The notes under the pieces: generated by a model
Told to the model about the DNA's origin: nothing
Seen by the model: only the letters and a program-made list of their open reading frames with translations
Databases searched by the model: none
Assembly (NCBI RefSeq): GCF_014898055.3
Contig: NW_023601104.1
Location: forward strand, 84,861,106-84,925,105
Reading direction: 5' to 3'
Source: Talpa occidentalis
Taxonomy: Eukaryota > Chordata > Mammalia > Eulipotyphla > Talpidae
Length of the DNA stretch: 64,000 bases
Shown: one piece after another, positions 59,686-64,000 of the stretch
Layout: each line of letters starts with the position of its first letter
Numbering within the stretch: the stretch's first letter is position 1
Translations under genes and position numbers: made by a program

Positions 59686-60369
59686 CCTTTCCTTTTATTT
59701 TTAAGAGTCTCACCTAGTTGAAATATTTAATTTGAATAGAGCTCAACTTAGCATTATTTATTTCATGGACTATGTTTTTAAGGCTGTGTGTAAAAATTAA
59801 TTGGCAACTCAGGGTTACCAAGATTTCACCTTACATTAGCAGAGTGCTAGTGTTCCACATTTTACATTTATGTCTATAATCAAATGTGAATTAATATTTG
59901 TGAAAAGTGAAAGCTTTGTATATATATATTCATTATTTTGCATTTATCATTCAATTCAATTCAATGATTTCAGAACTATTTATCAAAATGGCTAGTCTTT
60001 CTGTTCGTAATTAACTTGCTTCTTTAACAAAGATCAGTGTGCTGTATTTCTGTGGGTCTATTTCTGGCTTTTCTATTTTGTTCTATTCATGTATTTGTGT
60101 ATTCTTCCTCCAATTTCTCCAATGCCATGCTCTCATCTTCATTGTAGCTTTATAGTAAGGGTAATATAGGTAGAGCCTTGTCTACTTTTTCTCAGTCATG
60201 TTTTCTGTCTTCATTCTTTGACTTTTCATATAAACCTTATGATCAGTTTATCAATACCCACAAACTATTTGGCTAGTATTTTGATAAGGATTAAATTAAA
60301 TCTATATAGCTCAACTTGAGATGAGTTAGCACCTTAACATTATTGATTTTGAATATAGACTATCTTTCT

Positions 60370-60629
60370 TTTTTTTTTTAAGATTGATTTTATTTATACA
60401 AGAGCTGGGGTACAGGCCAGATGCACAGGAGGGTGAGAGGATTCACCAGCGGGGAACAGAACAGGCAGACTAACGGAAATACACTACTGAGGGGAGCAGC
60501 GGTTGAGACAGAAGAAGTCTGTTCGCCATGTGGGTTGCTCCAAGGCCGGTGGGGATAGAACTCGTGCTGCAGAGGCTGCAGACATCCTCACAGCGCTGCA
60601 CTCAACCGCCTGTGCCACCAGGGAGGCCC
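60370..60629 (-). mobile_element. tRNA-headed SINE, type B, inserted in L1, with TSD
   Basis: Antisense copy, lacking a few bases at 'caccagcggggaacagaaca'. The 14-bp TSD TAGACTATCTTTCT is exact at 60356-60369 and 60630-60643. Confidence 0.93.
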
Positions 60630-60810
60630 TAGACTATCTTTCTAAGAATTCTAAGAATAAAGAATACCAACTAAAAATAAGAATATTTCTCCATTATTTA
60701 GACATTCTTTCTTTGAATTCTTTCATCAGCATTTTGTAGTTTACCACATGCAACCCCTATAAATTATTTGTCCGTTCTATCCCAAAGCATTTTACCTCTT
60801 TTGATTCTGA

Positions 60811-60825
60811 TGTGTGTGTGTGTGT
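60811..60825. repeat. Short (TG)n tract
   Basis: About seven TG units within the L1 remnant. Confidence 0.85.
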
Positions 60826-61280
60826 CTTAAAAGAAATTGAAATCACCATATTTGTAAACATAGAGTTTCTTTCTTTTTCTTTGAATTTCATTGATTCTGC
60901 TTTGTTAATTAAGTCTTTCCTCTTCCTTTTAAGCCTAAATTGCTATTCTTTCTCTGGGTTCTTTGATAAAGGTTTGGTTAATTGATACTAGATGTTTCTA
61001 TTTTTAAAAGATTTAGGTTTTATTTTATGGTTCAGAACGTGGTTTATCTTGGTGAATGTTCTATGGTAACAAGGGAAAAATATGTACTCTGATTGCTTGA
61101 CAGATTATTTTGTAATTGTTAATTAGATTATGTTATCTATTCATGTGCTCCAGCCTATTTTTTTGTCTTACGCTTTTACATTCTGATAGTAGTTGAATAC
61201 TGACTTAAAGTAGTTATGTCTTCTTAAAGATTAGACTCACTTATTATTATATAATGTTCCCTAATACCTAATAATATTTC

Positions 61281-61546
61281 TTTTTTTGAAAGATTTATAC
61301 ATTTATGCATACAAAAACTGGGGTATAGGCCAGAGGTGTGGGAAGTGAGAGGATTCACCAGAGACAGAGTGGGGAACAGAACAGGTGGATTGACTGAAAT
61401 ACACTGCTGAGGGGAGCAGCAGGAGAGACAGGAGAGGTCTGCTGCCCCATGTGGGCAGCTCCCTGGCCAGGGATCGAACTCATGCGGTGGTGGCTGTGGA
61501 CAGCTTCATAGGTTGTGTCAACCCCTGGATCCACCAGGGAGGCCCT
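61281..61546 (-). mobile_element. tRNA-headed SINE, type C, inserted in L1
   Basis: Antisense copy with 'cactgctgaggggagcagca' and head 'ggatccaccagggaggccct'. The target repeats CCTAATAATATTT (61267) and CCTTAATAATTTA (61547) are similar but diverged. Confidence 0.9.
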
Positions 61547-61700
61547 CCTTAATAATTTATCTTATTTTAAAGTCTAGTTTGCTTGAAATTAATATAGCTG
61601 CTCCAGATGAATTTCTATTGACACAATCATGGTCTAGATTTTCTATCCTTTTAGTTTTAACTTTTTATTTAAAGTGAGTCTCCAACAAACAAAAACACCT

Positions 61701-61784
61701 GCTGAAATACACTGCTGAGGGGAGCAGTGAGCGAGATAGGAGAGGTCTGCTGTGCTTGACCCCTTGTGCCACCAGGGAGACCCT
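61701..61784 (-). mobile_element. Internally deleted SINE fragment, antisense
   Basis: Contains 'gctgaaatacactgctgagg', 'agcgagataggagaggtctg' and then jumps to the head 'ccttgtgccaccagggagac'. Both the tail and the B-box part are missing. No clear TSD. Confidence 0.8.
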
Positions 61785-61946
61785 GTTTTTTTTGTATTTT
61801 ATATGATTTAATTTTACTTCCTCTTTACCTCCATTTCAATCATATCAATTCTATTTTACTTCCCTTTTATAATATCAATTATACTTTAAAAATATTGCTT
61901 TTCCAAAAACATGTAATATATATTTTTAACTAATATATATTTTTTA

Positions 61947-62088
61947 CACTGCTCCCCTCTGCAATGTATTTCTGTCAATCTGCCTGTTCTGCTCCCCACT
62001 CTGTCTCTGGTGAATCCTCTCACCCCCTGCACCTCTGGCCTACACCCAGTTCTTGTATGCATAAATAAATAAAATCAATTAAAAATTA
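61947..62088 (+). mobile_element. 5'-truncated SINE: LTR-like body and tail only
   Basis: Begins inside the body at 'actgctcccctctgcaatgt' and runs through 'ctgtctctggtgaatcctct' to 'tgtatgcataaataaataaa'. No tRNA head is present. Confidence 0.85.
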
Positions 62089-62250
62089 TATATATATATG
62101 GAAGTCATGATATTTTTTGCTCAATTTTAATTTATCATTACCCTGAAGATTTTGCCTGGAGAATTAATTTCCTGGAACGTTTTTCTTTCTTTATGGTGCA
62201 CAGGTCAAGAGAGAAGTTTCATGTTAAACAGAACAAGTCACAGATTGAAT

Positions 62251-62584
62251 GGATGTTATCAGATACAATCTGCCTCTGTTTGAATTGAGCTTGGACTCAG
62301 TATGAGTGGGGTATTAACAGCATGTGGTCATGGTTGTCTAAGGCGGTCATGAAAGTGCATGCTATTCTCCCTGCTGGAATAACATGTTTATTCCTTATTT
62401 AATTATTAAGGTACGACTTATCCCATCTAACGCAGTTCAACGCATATTTCTTCAAAAATTCTTCATCATATAAGATACAATATAATTGTACTTACCTTTC
62501 ATGAGAAGATATAATGCAGATGTTATAATCCATGTTCTTTCTTCTATCACACTATTAAATTACTATAATTTCTCCTACAAACTT
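62251..62584. other. AT-rich intergenic DNA, nothing recognised
   Basis: No feature recognised. Confidence 0.45.
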
Positions 62585-62680
62585 GACTCTGAGTTCTTTA
62601 AAGGTATAAACTCTATTGTATGTCCAAAGTTTTGCATAGTATTTGGCACTTAGTTTCTTCTAAACGATTATTTAAAAGAT
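62585..62680 (+). mobile_element. L2 LINE 3'-end relic
   Basis: 'gagttctttaaaggtataaa', 'ctctattgtatgtccaaagt' and 'gcatagtatttggcacttag' follow the L2 3' end in sense orientation. Confidence 0.6.
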
Positions 62681-63611
62681 GTTTATCTTTACTGCCAAAT
62701 CTTAAAAACCTTAGAGCACAATCAAGTCTGATTAAAATGATATTCACCAAATGCCTATTAAAAATACATATCTGAGGTAAAAATGCTTTCCTTTCTTCAC
62801 AAATGAGCATATACACACTCCAATAAAATACTTTTCTCCTCTGTGATCATTTTCAACAATCACAAAAAATGACTCTTAATGAAAAAGGGTAAATTTCTAA
62901 TAATACATAACAGGGATAATTTTGTTTTTTTTCTCTCTCTTTTGTTATTCTTTATGTAATTCTCTATTCCAAGAATATACACCCCTTTGTGTCACTTTAT
63001 TCTATGTTATGCCATTACTATCACTTTAAAAATTGAGATTAGTTCATGCTATGTAGTTTAAAGTTACTCAAGCAGAGTCTTTGTTGTACACAAGAGTGAA
63101 AAACAGCATGGAAGTTCCAACCCAGCTATCATCCTAGCTTCTACTTGAGTACATTCCACTAATGCAAATAACATGTAGAAAGATGCAATTCCTAGAACCT
63201 TAGCATTTGCTGCTTTTCTGTATATATTACAATAAAACAGCTCAATCTTTTATCAGAAAAGTAAAAAATGCTGTTACAATGGATGGTGTACATATTTTGT
63301 CTTTTTAATAATAAATATCTTCAGGGAATCACCAAAATATATAACAGGTAATAGGTATTACCTACTGGATTTGTTGGAGTACTGTTCTATCATTACATTT
63401 TCCATTAATTTTGTTAAAACTAAGACAACTTATTTTTAGAACTCTTGAATGACTTAAATGTATTTGTCAAAATTATGAAAAAAATGGTTTGAGAAACTGT
63501 GGCATCAATAAGTAAAGTTTTATTTTCATGGTTTATTTAAATATGCAATCAGATTTATCCTTCCTTGGGTAGGGTTGTGGGAATAAGATTTCAAAAATCT
63601 TGAGAAGGGAT
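62681..63611. other. AT-rich intergenic DNA, nothing recognised
   Basis: No feature recognised. Confidence 0.5.
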
Positions 63612-63629
63612 TAAAAACTCTTTATGAGA

Positions 63630-63959
63630 GGGCCTCCCCGGTGGCGCAGCGGTTGAGCGCTGGGTTGCGAAGCTGCGCGCGGCCTCTGCGGCGCCGGTTC
63701 GATCCCCGGCTGCTCCCCGGCCACCAGAGGAGGGTCCCACATGGCGCGCAGACCTCTCCTGCCGCCCGCTGCTCCCCTCAGCAGTGTACTTTGGTCCTTC
63801 TGCCTGCTCTGCTCCCCGCTCTGGCTCTGGTGAATTCTCTCGCCCTCCCGCGCTTCTGACTGTACCCAGTGCATGTATAAAACAAAAAACAAACAAACAA
63901 ACCAGCAAACAAATAAATAAAGCATGCCTCTATAAAAAAAAAAAAAAAAAAAAAGAAGC
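63630..63959 (+). mobile_element. tRNA-headed SINE, type A, best-preserved copy, with tail tag
   Basis: Starts GGGCCTCCCCGGTGGCGCAG and keeps both Pol III box-like motifs. Its body is GC-rich, and its tail is 'gcatgtataaaacaaaaaac' with (CAAA)n, AAATAAATAAA, GCATGCCTCTAT and a 21-nt A-run. The 18-bp TSD TAAAAACTCTTTATGAGA is exact at 63612-63629 and 63960-63977, implying a young insertion. Confidence 0.96.
63642..63706 (+). promoter_or_regulatory. Internal Pol III promoter (A and B boxes) of the SINE
   Basis: TGGCGCAGCGG at 63642-63652 fits the A-box consensus TRGYNNARNNG, and GGTTCGATCCC at 63696-63706 fits the B-box GGTTCGANNCC. The 5' text CTCCCTGGTGG-(C/T)-AGTGGTT in family members is close to the start of tRNA-Glu, as in several artiodactyl SINEs. 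The A-to-B spacing is within the range seen for tRNA-derived SINEs. Confidence 0.7.
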
Positions 63960-64000
63960 TAAAAACTCTTTATGAGAAATGGACTAGATATTTGCTTTAT

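Larger units (their letters stand above)
56490..62250 (-). mobile_element. Ancient long L1 element (ORF2 remnant plus long 3' UTR), split by eight SINEs
   Basis: Antisense L1 text can be followed almost continuously. The 3' UTR side includes 'cccagtttcccttataatta', 'tgtctccttaggctccttgt', 'gaggagtattggtcgagtgt', 'caagatgctccaaactcatt' and 'gcttgccaatttcacttatt' (56490-58690). The ORF2 side includes 'tctacaatgaatgagagttt', 'aacaaagatcagtgtgctgt', 'cattgtagctttatagtaag', 'cagcattttgtagtttacca', 'ggtttatcttggtgaatgtt' and 'aattaatatagctgctccag' (58700-62250). About 4 kb is L1 and the rest is SINE inserts. Stops and indels abolish the reading frame. The transcript direction is right to left. An old L1ME/L1MD-like subfamily is likely. 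Confidence 0.8.

Noticed and set aside
56490..62250. Functional L1 reverse-transcriptase gene
   Set aside because: Only ancient, stop-riddled antisense text is present; eight SINE insertions break it further.
63642..63706. Possible genuine tRNA gene
   Set aside because: A and B boxes are present but the sequence does not fold as a tRNA cloverleaf and is repeated ~30 times with SINE body, A-tail and TSD.
63591..63925. Proline/arginine-rich open frames on both strands at the last SINE
   Set aside because: The same frames recur at other type-A SINEs (for example 19060, 26125, 37632, 58255), so they are repeat-derived and not genes.
4937..63959. CRISPR-like array from regularly repeated blocks
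   Set aside because: The repeats are dispersed retroelements in both orientations with irregular spacing and TSDs.

Overview
This window looks like AT-rich intergenic (or large-intron) DNA from a placental mammal. I found no protein-coding gene, rRNA gene, intact tRNA gene, CRISPR array or bacterial-type operon. Open reading frames are short and fall inside repeats or random AT-rich sequence. The placental assignment rests on old L1, L2, MIR, MER5-like, hAT-like and Tigger-like remnants. The species cannot be named from sequence alone. The dominant young repeat is not Alu, B1/B2, PRE-1, ERE, VES or the camel tRNA-Ala SINE as I know them. Its tail (AAATAAATAAATCTTAAAA) resembles carnivore SINEC, and its head resembles tRNA-Glu-type SINEs.

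The main content is about 30 copies of one tRNA-headed SINE family: 26 near-complete copies of roughly 240-330 bp and 4 fragments. Most near-complete copies have recognisable target-site duplications (TSDs). The head carries Pol III A- and B-box-like sequences, the middle carries a conserved block (CAGACCTCTCCTG), the 3' part is pyrimidine-rich, and the tail is (AAAT)nCTTAAAA. Three sequence types are visible: GC-rich type A, intermediate type B and 'GGGGTTAAG' type C. An LTR-like element at about 23.02-23.45 kb contains a diverged match to the SINE 3' body, with AATAAA at the equivalent point. This suggests the SINE is a tRNA/LTR chimera, and it is the most interesting signal in the window.

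Layout. 0-5 kb: minus-strand L1 mosaic, an L2-like stretch and a SINE. 5-16.5 kb: sparse, with two SINEs, MIR, an LTR-like block and L1 remnants. 16.5-26.9 kb: SINE-dense, with a head-to-head pair, an LTR-like element, a probable 303-bp solo LTR, a tail-only insertion and a SINE tandem. 26.9-37.6 kb: no copy of the SINE family, but a plus-strand L1 3' end and MIR/L2 relics. 37.6-55.5 kb: scattered SINEs, a Tigger-like element, an old LTR-like repeat, an L1 3' end, hAT/MER5 relics and another head-to-head SINE pair. 56.5-62.25 kb: one ancient minus-strand L1 interrupted by eight SINE insertions. 62.25-64 kb: mostly unique, ending in a well-preserved type-A SINE.

Repeat family names were assigned by reading and memory of consensus sequences, not by a database search. 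Boundaries without a TSD are approximate.
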